Shown here: piece after piece, positions 25,597-34,215 of the stretch
Numbering within the stretch: position 1 is the first letter of the stretch
How the letters are laid out: every line of letters starts with the position of its first letter
Source: an uncultured Clostridia bacterium
Lineage (GTDB): Bacteria; Bacillota; Clostridia; Christensenellales; Borkfalkiaceae
Direction: 5' to 3'
Assembly (NCBI GenBank): GCA_949286835.1
Contig: CASEDP010000001.1
Coordinates: 62,001-126,000, forward strand
DNA length: 64,000 nucleotides
Made by a program: the position numbers and the translations under genes
Notes under the pieces: model-generated
Database searches by the model: none
Seen by the model: the letters and a program-made list of their open reading frames with translations, nothing else
What the model was told of the DNA's origin: nothing

Positions 25597-25638
25597 AATT
25601 AACAGCATTGCTTTGTTAAGCAATGCTGTTAATTTTTT
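25597..25638 (+). terminator. strong perfect-stem terminator
   Basis: TTAACAGCATTGCTT pairs perfectly with AAGCAATGCTGTTAA over 15 bp with a TGTT loop, followed by T6. It ends transcription from the island before the hairpin-rich block. Confidence 0.85.
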
Positions 25639-25681
25639 ATAGGATACTACAGGAGTTGTGGGACGAGCGGCACATTTCATA

Positions 25682-26037
25682 GAAAGGTGGTCACCCACCT
25701 TTCGTGTGTCGCGGAGAGACCGAGACCCGCCGAGCGCCAGCGTGAGGCGTCTCGGGGACGACCAACGAGGATTCGAGGCAACGAGCAAGCAACCAAAGTT
25801 GCGCAGGTCGAAGGGCTATACCGACGACTTGGGCAGCCCTCTCGGCTTGGGCTGTCTCCCGACGAAACAACACTTCTCAACAACAGGCACCTGTTGTTGA
25901 GATGAGTGAGCACAACCGTTTCGTGCGAACGGTGACCGAGCAAAGCGCCTTTCCCTACGCTTTGCGAGACCGCCGTGCTCATTCGGTAAATACTCTTATT
26001 TACAACAAAAATCCATAAAAATTCCTTCGGATTTTTG
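25682..26037. other. hairpin-rich structured block, possible novel RNA or DNA element
   Basis: At least seven stems follow one another in 356 bp: 25682-25690/25695-25703 (9 bp); 25720-25726/25749-25755; AGGGCT/AGCCCT at 25812-25817/25835-25840; 25875-25887/25890-25902 (13 bp perfect); a three-way junction closed by 25904-25913/25975-25984, holding 25915-25920/25928-25933 and the perfect 8-bp pair 25940-25947/25958-25965; 25986-25992/25997-26003; and 26006-26014/26029-26037. GC content is well above the flanks. Overlapping short open frames on both strands lack ribosome sites. I do not recognise an RNA family, and it does not look like a group II intron. Confidence 0.6.
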
Positions 26038-26109
26038 CAAACTCTACGGTTAGTGGGTTTTATTTCGAAATGATTTACTGTAAAATACTCTTGCAAGGAG
26101 GCAAAAATA

Positions 26110-26715
26110 ATGGATCAAATCAAGACGGGAAAATTCATTCAGGAAATGAGAAAGAGCAAAAACCTGACGCAGAGACAGCTCGCCGAAAAACTCGGACTGT
26201 CTGACAAGACAATCTCCAAATGGGAAACAGGCTGCGGTCTGCCGGAAGTCGGTATAATGCCGGAGCTGTGTTCAATACTCGGAATATCCGTAAACGAGCT
26301 GCTGGCAGGACAAAAACTCGACGAAAAACAATATTTTTCCAAAGCCGAAGAGACGATAATCAATCTGATAAAAGAGAAAAACGAAGCGAAAAAGAAACTA
26401 ATACTTTCAATTTTGGTCGGTACACTCTCGATAATTGCAGGTACTCCCATCCTGCTCGTTGCGGGGCTGCTTGAAATGCAGACCTGGCTGAGAATTGTGC
26501 TCATCGTCCTCGCAATAATTATATATGTAATAGGCATAGGTGTTGCCTGCGTGCTCGACAGGGAAGCGGGCGTGTTCGAATGTCCCCAATGCGGTCAGCG
26601 TTTCGTGCCGACGATGAAAGAATATGTAATGGGGCCGCATACCATTCTGAAAAGAAAGTTACGCTGCCCAAACTGCGGCAAGAAGAGCTATTGCAGAAAA
26701 CGATTTACAAAATAA
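26110..26715 (+). CDS. membrane-bound XRE-family regulator with zinc ribbon
   Basis: A 201-residue protein with an N-terminal XRE helix-turn-helix (about 7-65, QRQLAEKLGLSDKTISKWE), two transmembrane helices (about 96-120 and 126-149), and a C-terminal zinc ribbon with CPQC (158-161) and CPNC (186-189). The layout suggests a membrane-tethered transcription factor that could sense a membrane or redox signal; the target is unknown. It has an AAGGAGG ribosome site. It is followed by a hairpin terminator and is convergent with the bile salt hydrolase gene. Confidence 0.82.
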   Translation: MDQIKTGKFIQEMRKSKNLTQRQLAEKLGLSDKTISKWETGCGLPEVGIMPELCSILGISVNELLAGQKLDEKQYFSKAEETIINLIKEKNEAKKKLILSILVGTLSIIAGTPILLVAGLLEMQTWLRIVLIVLAIIIYVIGIGVACVLDREAGVFECPQCGQRFVPTMKEYVMGPHTILKRKLRCPNCGKKSYCRKRFTK

Positions 26716-26718
26716 AAT

Positions 26719-26748
26719 TACGGGCATTGCGTCGGCAATGCCCGTCTT
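26719..26748 (+). terminator. terminator after the XRE gene
   Basis: CGGGCATTGC pairs with GCAATGCCCG (10 bp, 4-nt loop), followed by TCTTTAT. It lies between convergent genes. Confidence 0.75.
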
Positions 26749-26759
26749 TATGCGATTTT

Positions 26760-27746
26760 TCAGCCGTTCTGGCTGTAAATATCCTCGTTTTTGAGCAATT
26801 CATAGCAGACGACCTCTTCGCCGTCGAGGTTTTCCGCCCTAAGAGCAACGGAGGAAATTCTGTGATTTGTATATGTCGTGTAGTAATAAACACTCTCGTC
26901 AGCGTCGCAGCAGGATGAATATTGCGTAATCTCGCAATTGCCGTCCTCAAGGCGGCAACACCCTCTCTGATTGTCAACACTGGCAAGAATGTGGAAGAAC
27001 TGATTTACGCAGGCGACGGGAAGGTCGTCGCAGACGCTGTTCAGCTTGACGAAAGCCGCCCTGACAAAGCGCGACTGCGGCGAGAGGTCGCCCGGAAGCC
27101 CGAGGGTGCCCATCCCCCTGCCGTATTCCTTAAGGCTCAGCCCATCCGCAAATCTATCCGAAGGCGCGCCGCTCGTCAACCCCATATAGTTGTTCAGATT
27201 GAACATCTGAATGTCGAACGTCGGATTATTCGTCAGAACGCCGACGGGATTATCGTACACCTTCATTCCGCCTTTTACATATTCGGCGACAATACAGCTC
27301 TCGCGGTCGGCGATTATCCAGTGAAGCTGCGCGCAGGCAAGCCCTTCATTAAACGGCTCTTTGAGTATTTTTACGTGTTCCAGCACGTTTTTCAGCTCTG
27401 AAACGCTGCCGAATTTGGAAAGAACCCAGGGAATAAATTCAAATTGCGGCAGATTTATTGCACCGCTCGTCTCATCCTTCTCCTCTGAATAGACAGCATT
27501 CCCGACGAAATTCAGCCCCGCTATGCAGAGCCCCTTTTCATTCGTTCCGTCAAAGTACAGCGGATAGCCGCCTGATACGACAGCCATACCGATTATGGCG
27601 AAATGTTTTTCACACAGCCCTTCATATCTGAAAGAAAACTTAAAATTTCTAGGGGTTATTACAATTTTTTCGCCGAACTGAAGGTCAAAGTCCAAAGTCC
27701 TTCCGAAGTAAAAATGTCCTTTATTGAAAGTAACAGCCGTACACAT
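26760..27746 (-). CDS. bsh: bile salt hydrolase (choloylglycine hydrolase family)
   Basis: Ntn hydrolase of 328 residues that cleaves glycine or taurine from conjugated bile acids. The nucleophile is Cys2, exposed after removal of Met1. Other conserved residues are Arg16 and Asp19 (FGRTLDFD), Asn79 (GLNF), Asn173 (LTNNPTFD) and Arg226/Arg229 (SRFVR). The GLPGDLSPQSRFVR segment and NEKGLCIAGLNF are close to known bile salt hydrolases and less like penicillin V acylase. No signal peptide is present. It starts 33 nt after hisIE with no terminator between, so it may be read from the his operon. No strong ribosome site is visible. Confidence 0.88.
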   Translation of the reverse strand: MCTAVTFNKGHFYFGRTLDFDLQFGEKIVITPRNFKFSFRYEGLCEKHFAIIGMAVVSGGYPLYFDGTNEKGLCIAGLNFVGNAVYSEEKDETSGAINLPQFEFIPWVLSKFGSVSELKNVLEHVKILKEPFNEGLACAQLHWIIADRESCIVAEYVKGGMKVYDNPVGVLTNNPTFDIQMFNLNNYMGLTSGAPSDRFADGLSLKEYGRGMGTLGLPGDLSPQSRFVRAAFVKLNSVCDDLPVACVNQFFHILASVDNQRGCCRLEDGNCEITQYSSCCDADESVYYYTTYTNHRISSVALRAENLDGEEVVCYELLKNEDIYSQNG

Positions 27747-27779
27747 TATGTATCGAATGACCGTCCAAACCGACGAAAA

Positions 27780-28427
27780 TCACTGCATTTTCTGCTGTTT
27801 TACCTTGTGGTCGATTATATGCCTTTTCGAGAGTTCTGCGATGACGTCCTCGAGCGGAATACCCATATAGACCATAAGCACGAGTATGTGATAGGTGAGG
27901 TCGGCAATCTCGAACACGGTCTCCGCCTTGTCGCCGCCCTTGCCCGCAACAATCACCTCGGTGCTCTCCTCCCCGATTTTTTTAAGAATTTTGTCAATTC
28001 CCTGCTCGAAGAGATATGTAGTATATGAGCCCTGCGGCTTTTCCGTAAACCTGCCCTTGAGTAGCGCGTAGAGCCCGTCAAGCGAAAATTCGTTCAGTTC
28101 GCCGCTTCTGAACACATAGTCGTTGAAGCAACTGTCAGTACCGAGATGACAGGCAGGTCCGTCCTTGACAACTTCGACGGTAAGCGCGTCCCTGTCGCAG
28201 TCGGCTTTAATTGAAACGATGTGCTGGAAATTGCCGCTTGTTTCGCCCTTGCGCCATAGACATCTTCTGCTTCTCGAATAGAAACAGGTCTTGCCCTCAG
28301 CAATGCTTATTTCAAGGCTTTCCCTGTTCATATAGGCAACTGTAAGCACCTTTTTTGTAAAAAAATCGGTAACAACCGCGGGAATTAACTCTTTTTCATC
28401 AAATTTAAGGCTGTCTAAATCAATCAT
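27780..28427 (-). CDS. hisIE: bifunctional phosphoribosyl-AMP cyclohydrolase / phosphoribosyl-ATP pyrophosphatase
   Basis: Histidine synthesis steps 2 and 3 in one 215-residue protein. The N-terminal HisI half has AYMNRESL, YSRSRRCLWRKGETSGN and the metal-binding Cys/Asp cluster DCDRDAL. The C-terminal HisE half (from about 115) has KKIGEESTEVIVAGKG. It overlaps hisF by 4 nt and is the last his gene; the bile salt hydrolase gene follows. Confidence 0.95.
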   Translation of the reverse strand: MIDLDSLKFDEKELIPAVVTDFFTKKVLTVAYMNRESLEISIAEGKTCFYSRSRRCLWRKGETSGNFQHIVSIKADCDRDALTVEVVKDGPACHLGTDSCFNDYVFRSGELNEFSLDGLYALLKGRFTEKPQGSYTTYLFEQGIDKILKKIGEESTEVIVAGKGGDKAETVFEIADLTYHILVLMVYMGIPLEDVIAELSKRHIIDHKVKQQKMQ

Positions 28428-29179
28428 ATTCTTACCTCCACGCAGCTTTCTCTCAATTTATGTTTGAGTTCGCCGATTGAAAAATCTCTGTAATGGAACA
28501 CCGATGCGCCGAGACCTGCATCAACGTTTACGCTCTTAAAAAGCGCAATAAAGTCATCTACAGAGCCCGCGCCGCCGCTGGCAATTACGGGTATTTTTAC
28601 TGCCGAAACGACCTTTTCGAGCATTGCTAAGTCAAACCCCTTTTTGACGCCGTCTGTATCAATGCTGTTTACAACAATTTCTCCCGCGCCGTTAGCTTCG
28701 CCGAATTTTGCCCATTCGACCGCATCGAGCCCGGTTTTTACCCTCCCGCCGAGGGAAAAGACCCTATATCCATCATCGCAGAGCTTGACATCCATCGATA
28801 GCACGACGCACTGGTCGCCGTATTTTTTTGCAGCCTCGCCTATAAGAGACGGATTTTTTATTGCGCCGCTGTTTACACTCACCTTATCGGCGCCGCACTT
28901 AAGAACGGTATCAAAATCATCAAGACAATTGATGCCGCCGCCGACCGTAAGCGGGATAAAGACACTGCTTGCAACTCTTTTTAAAACGTCACAGAAGAGC
29001 GATCTCCCCTCCGCACTTGCCACAATATCGTAAAACACAAGTTCGTCCGCACCGCTTGACGAATAGAATTCCGCAAGTTCAACGGGGTCGTTGACGTCCC
29101 TGAGCGAAGAAAAATTCGTCCCCTTTACAACCCTGCCGTGCTTTACGTCCAGACAGGGAATTATTCTCTTTGCCAACAT
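28424..29179 (-). CDS. hisF: imidazole glycerol phosphate synthase, cyclase subunit
   Basis: TIM-barrel subunit (251 residues) that uses ammonia delivered by HisH to form imidazole glycerol phosphate and AICAR. The N-terminal RIIPCLDVKHGRVVKG includes the catalytic aspartate; the second catalytic aspartate is in VVLSMDVKLCD near residue 130; phosphate-binding loops include VIASGGAGS. It is separated from hisA by 147 AT-rich bp, the only long gap in the his operon, and overlaps hisIE by 4 nt. Confidence 0.95.
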   Translation of the reverse strand: MLAKRIIPCLDVKHGRVVKGTNFSSLRDVNDPVELAEFYSSSGADELVFYDIVASAEGRSLFCDVLKRVASSVFIPLTVGGGINCLDDFDTVLKCGADKVSVNSGAIKNPSLIGEAAKKYGDQCVVLSMDVKLCDDGYRVFSLGGRVKTGLDAVEWAKFGEANGAGEIVVNSIDTDGVKKGFDLAMLEKVVSAVKIPVIASGGAGSVDDFIALFKSVNVDAGLGASVFHYRDFSIGELKHKLRESCVEVRI

Positions 29180-29326
29180 AGATATTATTCCTTAAAATAA
29201 AAAATTAAAACCTAAAATGCAAAGCATAAATTTAAATTAAAGCTAAAAGCAAAATTCTTTATAAGGCTGAAAAGAACAGTTTCGCTTTGTACTCAAATCA
29301 CGCTTACGCTTTACTATTAGTCAAAT

Positions 29327-30043
29327 TCACCCTTCAGCAATCTTTACAGCCTCGCTCAGCGAAAGTTTGTTTTCATACAGCGCCTTTCCCAAAATTGCTC
29401 CGTAGACGCCGAAATCGCGCAGTTTTTTGATTTCATCAAGGTAAGTTATGCCGCCAGATGCGGTAATTGCAGGGTACTCTGTCTGGCATAGTACTTCGTA
29501 AATTGCTATATTTGTGCCGTTTAGCATACCGTCTTTTGCAATATCTGTATAAATTATGTGATTTACGCCAACTCCCTTTAACTTTTTACAGAAATCAAGC
29601 GAATTTATATCTGTAATCTCCTTCCAACCGTTTATCGCAACTTTGCCGTTCTTTGCGTCTACACCGACGGAGATTGCGTCACCGAATTTCGCCACAGCGC
29701 GTTCTACAAAGCAAAAATCTCTTACGGCAATTGTACCCAAAATTACGCGCTTCACTCCAGCATCGAGATAATTTTCAATACTCTCGAACGAGCGTATTCC
29801 GCCGCCAACCTCTACAAACATATTGAGCTTTGCGACGATCTTTTCAATGGTTGCGGCATTTTCTGCCCTGCCGCTTTTTGCTCCGTCGAGGTCTACTACG
29901 TGCAGATGATTTGCCCCTGCCGCAAGAAAGCTCTCCGCAGCCTGCATCGGGGTGAGCGAATAATTCTTCTGCCTTGAATAGTCGCCCTCGCTCAGGCGCA
30001 CAACTTTTGCCTCGATTATATCTATAGCGGGAAAAATCTTCAT
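29327..30043 (-). CDS. hisA: ProFAR isomerase
   Basis: TIM-barrel enzyme of 238 residues that converts ProFAR to PRFAR in histidine synthesis. The catalytic aspartate lies in the N-terminal FPAIDIIEAKVVRL, and the GDYSRQK loop and second catalytic Asp (YTDIAKDGMLNG) are present. It is homologous to hisF. It begins 9 nt after hisH. Confidence 0.95.
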   Translation of the reverse strand: MKIFPAIDIIEAKVVRLSEGDYSRQKNYSLTPMQAAESFLAAGANHLHVVDLDGAKSGRAENAATIEKIVAKLNMFVEVGGGIRSFESIENYLDAGVKRVILGTIAVRDFCFVERAVAKFGDAISVGVDAKNGKVAINGWKEITDINSLDFCKKLKGVGVNHIIYTDIAKDGMLNGTNIAIYEVLCQTEYPAITASGGITYLDEIKKLRDFGVYGAILGKALYENKLSLSEAVKIAEG

Positions 30044-30052
30044 TCTCTTTCC

Positions 30053-30658
30053 TCAAATTTCAACAAAATTCTTGAGTATCCTCAGACCGACGTCGCCGCT
30101 CTTTTCAGGGTGGAACTGCACCCCGCATACATTGCCTCGCTGTACTGCCGCCGTGACGTCAAAACCGTAGTCGGTCGTTGCAATAAGACTGTCGTCAAGG
30201 CAGTTTCCGTAATACGAATGTACGAAATATACGTAGTCACCCTCTTTAAGTCCGTCAAAAAGGTAGCTGTTCGCCATAAATTTTAATCGGTTCCAGCCCA
30301 TATGCGGAATTTTGAGGTCGCCTGCGCGCTCTTTCAGCGGTCTGACGTCGCCTCTTACTATGCCAAGTCCGTCGTGCTCTCCGTATTCATAACTCTTTTC
30401 AAACAACAATTGCATTCCAAGACATATGCCAAGAAGGTGCTTGCCCTTAGCAATTTCCTCTTTTATTACCCTGTCAAGTCCCTTTTCTTTAAGCTTTGCC
30501 GCCGCATCGCCGAACGCGCCTACGCCGGGCAGAATAATTTTGTCGGCAGCTTCTATCACCTTTCTGTCACCGCTCACCACGCTGTCCGCGCCTATTTTTT
30601 TGAGCGAACAGTTGAGCGAAAACAGATTTCCCACTCCGTAATCAATAATTGCAATCAT
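30053..30658 (-). CDS. hisH: imidazole glycerol phosphate synthase, glutaminase subunit
   Basis: Class I glutamine amidotransferase (201 residues) that supplies ammonia to HisF. The nucleophile elbow is GICLGMQ with Cys79; the His and Glu of the triad are in VQFHPEKSGDVG near residue 180. The start abuts the hisB stop directly (no gap). Confidence 0.95.
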   Translation of the reverse strand: MIAIIDYGVGNLFSLNCSLKKIGADSVVSGDRKVIEAADKIILPGVGAFGDAAAKLKEKGLDRVIKEEIAKGKHLLGICLGMQLLFEKSYEYGEHDGLGIVRGDVRPLKERAGDLKIPHMGWNRLKFMANSYLFDGLKEGDYVYFVHSYYGNCLDDSLIATTDYGFDVTAAVQRGNVCGVQFHPEKSGDVGLRILKNFVEI

Positions 30659-31270
30659 TTAAAGCACACCTTTACTGGACGGAATGTCGTTGCCGACGAT
30701 CTGCACAGCGCTCTTGAGCGAGCGAGCAAAGGCCTTGAACGCGCACTCGATTATGTGGTGGGTATTCTTTCCGAAAAGCTGAACTATATGGAGGGTTATT
30801 CTCGCCTCGCGCGTGAATGCAATGAAAAACTCCTCTACAAGTTCGGTATCGAACAGCCCGACCGACTTTGATTTGATCTCGTCGCTGTCGTCGCTGACCT
30901 TCGCACACTCTATTTTAAGCGCGTAGTTGAGCGTACCCCTGCCGCTTATGTCCGTTGCGCAGAGCACAAGCGCTTCGTCCATCGGGATTGTGACGTCGGC
31001 ATAGCGCGCAATGCCCTTTTTATCGCCGATAGCGTCCAAAAACGCCTGACCCAATACAATGCCGACATCCTCAACCGTGTGGTGAAAGTCGACGTCGGTA
31101 TCGCCGACGCACCTGACCTTTAACCCGAAGCCGCTGTGAACGGCGAAAAGCTCGAGCATATGGTTCAAAAATCCGCAGCCCGTCTGTATGTCATAGGCGC
31201 CGCCGTCGAGGCAGAGCTCAAGTTCTATCTTTGTTTCCCTTGTATTTCTGGATATTTCAGACCTTCTCAT
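30659..31270 (-). CDS. hisB: imidazoleglycerol-phosphate dehydratase
   Basis: Manganese-dependent dehydratase of histidine synthesis, 203 residues. Metal-binding motifs GFLNHMLELFAVHSG, DFHHTVED and the C-terminal NTHHIIECAFKAFARSL are seen. I chose the ATG at 31270: it directly follows the hisC stop, has GGAG 6 nt before it, and gives the standard N-terminus MRRSEISR. A start seven codons upstream would overlap hisC. The HisB phosphatase domain found in enterics is absent, as usual in Firmicutes. Confidence 0.94.
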   Translation of the reverse strand: MRRSEISRNTRETKIELELCLDGGAYDIQTGCGFLNHMLELFAVHSGFGLKVRCVGDTDVDFHHTVEDVGIVLGQAFLDAIGDKKGIARYADVTIPMDEALVLCATDISGRGTLNYALKIECAKVSDDSDEIKSKSVGLFDTELVEEFFIAFTREARITLHIVQLFGKNTHHIIECAFKAFARSLKSAVQIVGNDIPSSKGVL

Positions 31271-31271
31271 C

Positions 31272-32327
31272 TCACTCTCCGATAATCTCATCTATGGCGG
31301 CAAGCAATCTGCCCATTTCTGCATCTGTGCCTATGGTAATGCGCACAAAGTCGGCAATTCTCTCGTCACTGAAGTGGCGGACAAGTATGCCCTTTCCCTT
31401 TAGTTCTTCATAGAGCGTCCTGCCGCCTGTTGAAGGATGTCTTGCAAGCACAAAATTTGCAGATGAGGGCAAAACTTCAAACCCTCTTTCGGTCAGACTT
31501 GCCGAAAAAGCTTCTCTCGTCGCCTTAATTTTTTTTACGCAGAACAAAAAGTACTCGTCATCCTCTATCGCCTTTGTCGCAAGTACCGACGAAAGCGCAT
31601 TCACGTTGTACGGATGGAAGGAATTTTTTACCTTTTTGAGATCGCATATCAGTTCCCTGTCGGCTACTATATAGCCAACTCTCGCGCCCGCAAGCGAACG
31701 CGACTTTGAAAAGGTATTTACAGTTATAAGGTTGCTGTACTTGCCGACAAGACTTATTGCGTTAAAGTCGCCGAAATCGGCATACGCCTGATCAATAATC
31801 ACTATGTTCCCGGCATTTTCTGATATTATCCGCTCTATATCGTCGGCACTGAGGGCAATCCCCGTCTGCGCGTTGGGATTGGCAATGACGACTGTCTTTG
31901 CCTTTGAAAAGTAATTACCCGCCACAATTTTGAAATCTGCATCGAGGGCAATTCTCTCAACAGGACAGCCGAAGAGATTTGCAATTACTTCATAGAACCC
32001 ATACGTCACGTCCGCAAAACATACGCCTTTGCGACAGTAGGCATAGAAAGCGAAGGCTAGCGCCTCATCAGAGCCGTTTGTCACGAGCACGTTGTCGACG
32101 TCCACGCCGTAATATGACGCAATTGCCTCGGTGAGCTTGCGACTTTCGGGGTCGGAATACCTCTTGAGATTTAAGAGCTGCTCCCCGTCGATTGCCGCCA
32201 CAGCAGTTGCCGACGTGTAGTAGGGATTTTCATTTGTATTGAGCTTTATATACTTCCTGTCTGCAAGCTGTTCGCCAGGTACATAAGGACTGATTTTCTC
32301 TATGCTCTCATCTGCAAACCTGCTCAT
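31272..32327 (-). CDS. hisC: histidinol-phosphate aminotransferase
   Basis: Fold-type I PLP aminotransferase (351 residues) that makes histidinol phosphate. The PLP lysine is in NTFSKSRSLAGARVGY near residue 210, and the N-terminal NENPY motif and IVIDQAYADF are present. It overlaps hisD by 4 nt and ends one base before the hisB start. Confidence 0.94.
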   Translation of the reverse strand: MSRFADESIEKISPYVPGEQLADRKYIKLNTNENPYYTSATAVAAIDGEQLLNLKRYSDPESRKLTEAIASYYGVDVDNVLVTNGSDEALAFAFYAYCRKGVCFADVTYGFYEVIANLFGCPVERIALDADFKIVAGNYFSKAKTVVIANPNAQTGIALSADDIERIISENAGNIVIIDQAYADFGDFNAISLVGKYSNLITVNTFSKSRSLAGARVGYIVADRELICDLKKVKNSFHPYNVNALSSVLATKAIEDDEYFLFCVKKIKATREAFSASLTERGFEVLPSSANFVLARHPSTGGRTLYEELKGKGILVRHFSDERIADFVRITIGTDAEMGRLLAAIDEIIGE

Positions 32328-33598
32328 CTTTTTAACCTTACTGCTACGCTCTCGGCGTGCGCAGTAAGTCCCTCCGACTGCGCGAATGTCATTATATCAT
32401 CTGCGCTCTCTTCAAGTTTTTGCCTTGTGTACTTCACATACTGTGTCGTCTTGATGAAGTCCTCTACGCCGAGCGGCGAGGAGAACTTTGCCGTGCCGCT
32501 TGTCGGCAGCGTGTGGTTTGTGCCCGCATAGTAGTCGCCGACAGCCTCCGGAGTGTTATAACCCATAAATACCGAGCCCGCATTGTGTACAATATCAAGC
32601 AACTTTTCCGGTTTTTTTACGCACAGTTCGAGATGTTCGGGGGCAAGATTGTCCGAAAGCCTTACCGCCTCTTCAAGATTGTCCGTGACGATGAGCTTGC
32701 AATTATCTTCAAGCGATTTTTCCGCAATTTCGCATCTGGGCAAAAGTTTTACCTGCCTCTCAAGCTCGATTGAAACTTGCTCTGCAAGTTTTGCGCAGTC
32801 GGTTATCAATACGGCTGTCGCCCTCTTGTCGTGCTCCGCTTGCGAGAGCAGGTCTGCCGCTACATCTTTCGCCTCCGCACCGTCGTCAGCAATGACTAAA
32901 ATTTCGCTCGGTCCCGCAACCATATCGATTCCGCACACTCCGAAAACTATCTTCTTTGCGGTGGCTACATATATATTTCCAGGCCCCGTAATCTTGTCGA
33001 CTTTGGGTATGCTTTCGGTGCCGTATGCAAGCGCAGCAACAGCCTGCGCGCCGCCAATCTTATACACCTCGTCAATTCCCGCAACCTCCGCCGCGACGAG
33101 CACTTCCGGCTTGATGCTCCCGTCCTTTAAAGGCGGCGTGACCATAACTATGCGCTTTACGCCTGCAATCTTGGCAGGAATGGCGTTCATAAGCACGGTC
33201 GAGGGATATGCCGCCGTTCCGCCGGGAACATACAGCCCCGCACTTTCAAGCGGAATTACCTTCTGCCCGATTATACAGCCCTCCTCTTCTATTTCAAACC
33301 CCGTCCTTAGCTGACAGCGATGGAATTTTGCGATGTTGTTTGCAGAACGCTCCAAAATTGCCCTGTAATCTTCGCCGACAATGCCGCGGGCAAATTTAAA
33401 CTCCTCTCCGGTAACCCTGAAAGAGGCAAGCTCTACGCCGTCAAACTTTTTGCTGTACGCCTTCAGCGCGGCGTCGCCCTCTCTCTTCACGCTTTCTATA
33501 ATGTCTTTGACCGCAGTTTCGACGCTCGTCGCCTCTTCTGCGGTGCGTGTGAGCATCTCGCTGAGAACCTTTTGGGAAAATTTAATGGGTTTAATCAT
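32324..33598 (-). CDS. hisD: histidinol dehydrogenase
   Basis: Zinc-dependent NAD enzyme (424 residues) catalysing the last two oxidations to histidine. Seen: the NAD-binding and zinc-ligand LLSQAEHDKRA segment (Gln and His ligands), the general base region DNLAPEHLE, and the C-terminal DYYAGTNHTLPTSGTAKFSSPLGV. It overlaps hisC and hisG by 4 nt each. Confidence 0.95.
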   Translation of the reverse strand: MIKPIKFSQKVLSEMLTRTAEEATSVETAVKDIIESVKREGDAALKAYSKKFDGVELASFRVTGEEFKFARGIVGEDYRAILERSANNIAKFHRCQLRTGFEIEEEGCIIGQKVIPLESAGLYVPGGTAAYPSTVLMNAIPAKIAGVKRIVMVTPPLKDGSIKPEVLVAAEVAGIDEVYKIGGAQAVAALAYGTESIPKVDKITGPGNIYVATAKKIVFGVCGIDMVAGPSEILVIADDGAEAKDVAADLLSQAEHDKRATAVLITDCAKLAEQVSIELERQVKLLPRCEIAEKSLEDNCKLIVTDNLEEAVRLSDNLAPEHLELCVKKPEKLLDIVHNAGSVFMGYNTPEAVGDYYAGTNHTLPTSGTAKFSSPLGVEDFIKTTQYVKYTRQKLEESADDIMTFAQSEGLTAHAESVAVRLKR

Positions 33599-34215
33599 CT
33601 CGTCACCTCGGAAAGTTTCGCCACAATGTTCCTTATCTCTTCATTTTTGAACTTATATGCGCTCTTGTTGGATATAAGTCTCGCGCTTATGTCGTATATC
33701 CTTTCAAATACGCGGAGATTATTTTCCCTGAGCGTCGTGCCCGTCTCAACAATGTCGACTATGACGTCGGAGATGCCGAGCACCGGACCGAGCTCTATTG
33801 AACCGTTGAGCTTTATAATCTCTATCTCTCTGCCCAGCCCGCCGAAGTACTTTTCTGCGGTGCGGGTAAACTTCGTGGCTACCCTCAACGGCACGGAGAT
33901 ATCGTCAATCCAGTCATTCTTTGCCGCAACGCACATAGAACATTTGCCCAGCCCGAGGTCGAGCAGTTCGTAGACATCGGGATCATATTCATTTAATATG
34001 TCCTTGCCGACCACTCCTATGTCCGCCGCGCCGAGTTCGACATATACGCTTACGTCGGCGGGCTTTACCCAGAAATAGCTGACCTCGCCGCTGCTGTCCT
34101 TGAACACGAGTTTACGGCTGTCCTCCGAATACTCGTCACAGCCATAGCCGACTTGTGAGAGCATTTTATATACCTTTTCGCCCAGTCTGCCCTTGGGCAA
34201 TGCAATGTTTATCAC
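33595..34215 (-). CDS. hisG: ATP phosphoribosyltransferase, short form catalytic subunit
   Basis: First and regulated enzyme of histidine synthesis, 206 residues. It is the short form, which lacks the C-terminal allosteric domain and needs HisZ; hisZ is directly upstream with a 4-nt overlap. Substrate motifs NIALPKGRLGEK at the N-terminus and SDVIVDIVETGTTLRENNL near residue 150 are present. Confidence 0.95.
   Translation of the reverse strand: MINIALPKGRLGEKVYKMLSQVGYGCDEYSEDSRKLVFKDSSGEVSYFWVKPADVSVYVELGAADIGVVGKDILNEYDPDVYELLDLGLGKCSMCVAAKNDWIDDISVPLRVATKFTRTAEKYFGGLGREIEIIKLNGSIELGPVLGISDVIVDIVETGTTLRENNLRVFERIYDISARLISNKSAYKFKNEEIRNIVAKLSEVTR

Larger units (their letters stand above)
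22809..26105. mobile_element. remnant accessory island next to tRNA-Leu
   Basis: The region between tRNA-Leu and the XRE gene holds a serine recombinase with an apparent internal deletion, a GNAT gene, a frameshifted zinc-ribbon gene, a 60-residue orphan and two hairpin-rich blocks. The gene content, uneven base composition and tRNA position suggest an integrated element that has decayed. I could not find a second copy of the tRNA 3' end that would mark the far boundary, so both ends are approximate. Confidence 0.45.

Noticed and set aside
25682..26037. Group II intron or known large RNA
   Set aside because: No recognisable domain V, no intron-encoded protein, and too short; no match to RNA families I know.
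25658..26096. Overlapping short open frames on both strands in the hairpin block
   Set aside because: They overlap each other in several frames, have no ribosome sites and follow from GC-rich palindromes; I treated the block as non-coding.
22809..26105. Second copy of the tRNA-Leu 3' end as an attachment-site repeat
   Set aside because: I looked for the T-arm and acceptor sequence downstream and found no convincing copy, so I do not call an att site.
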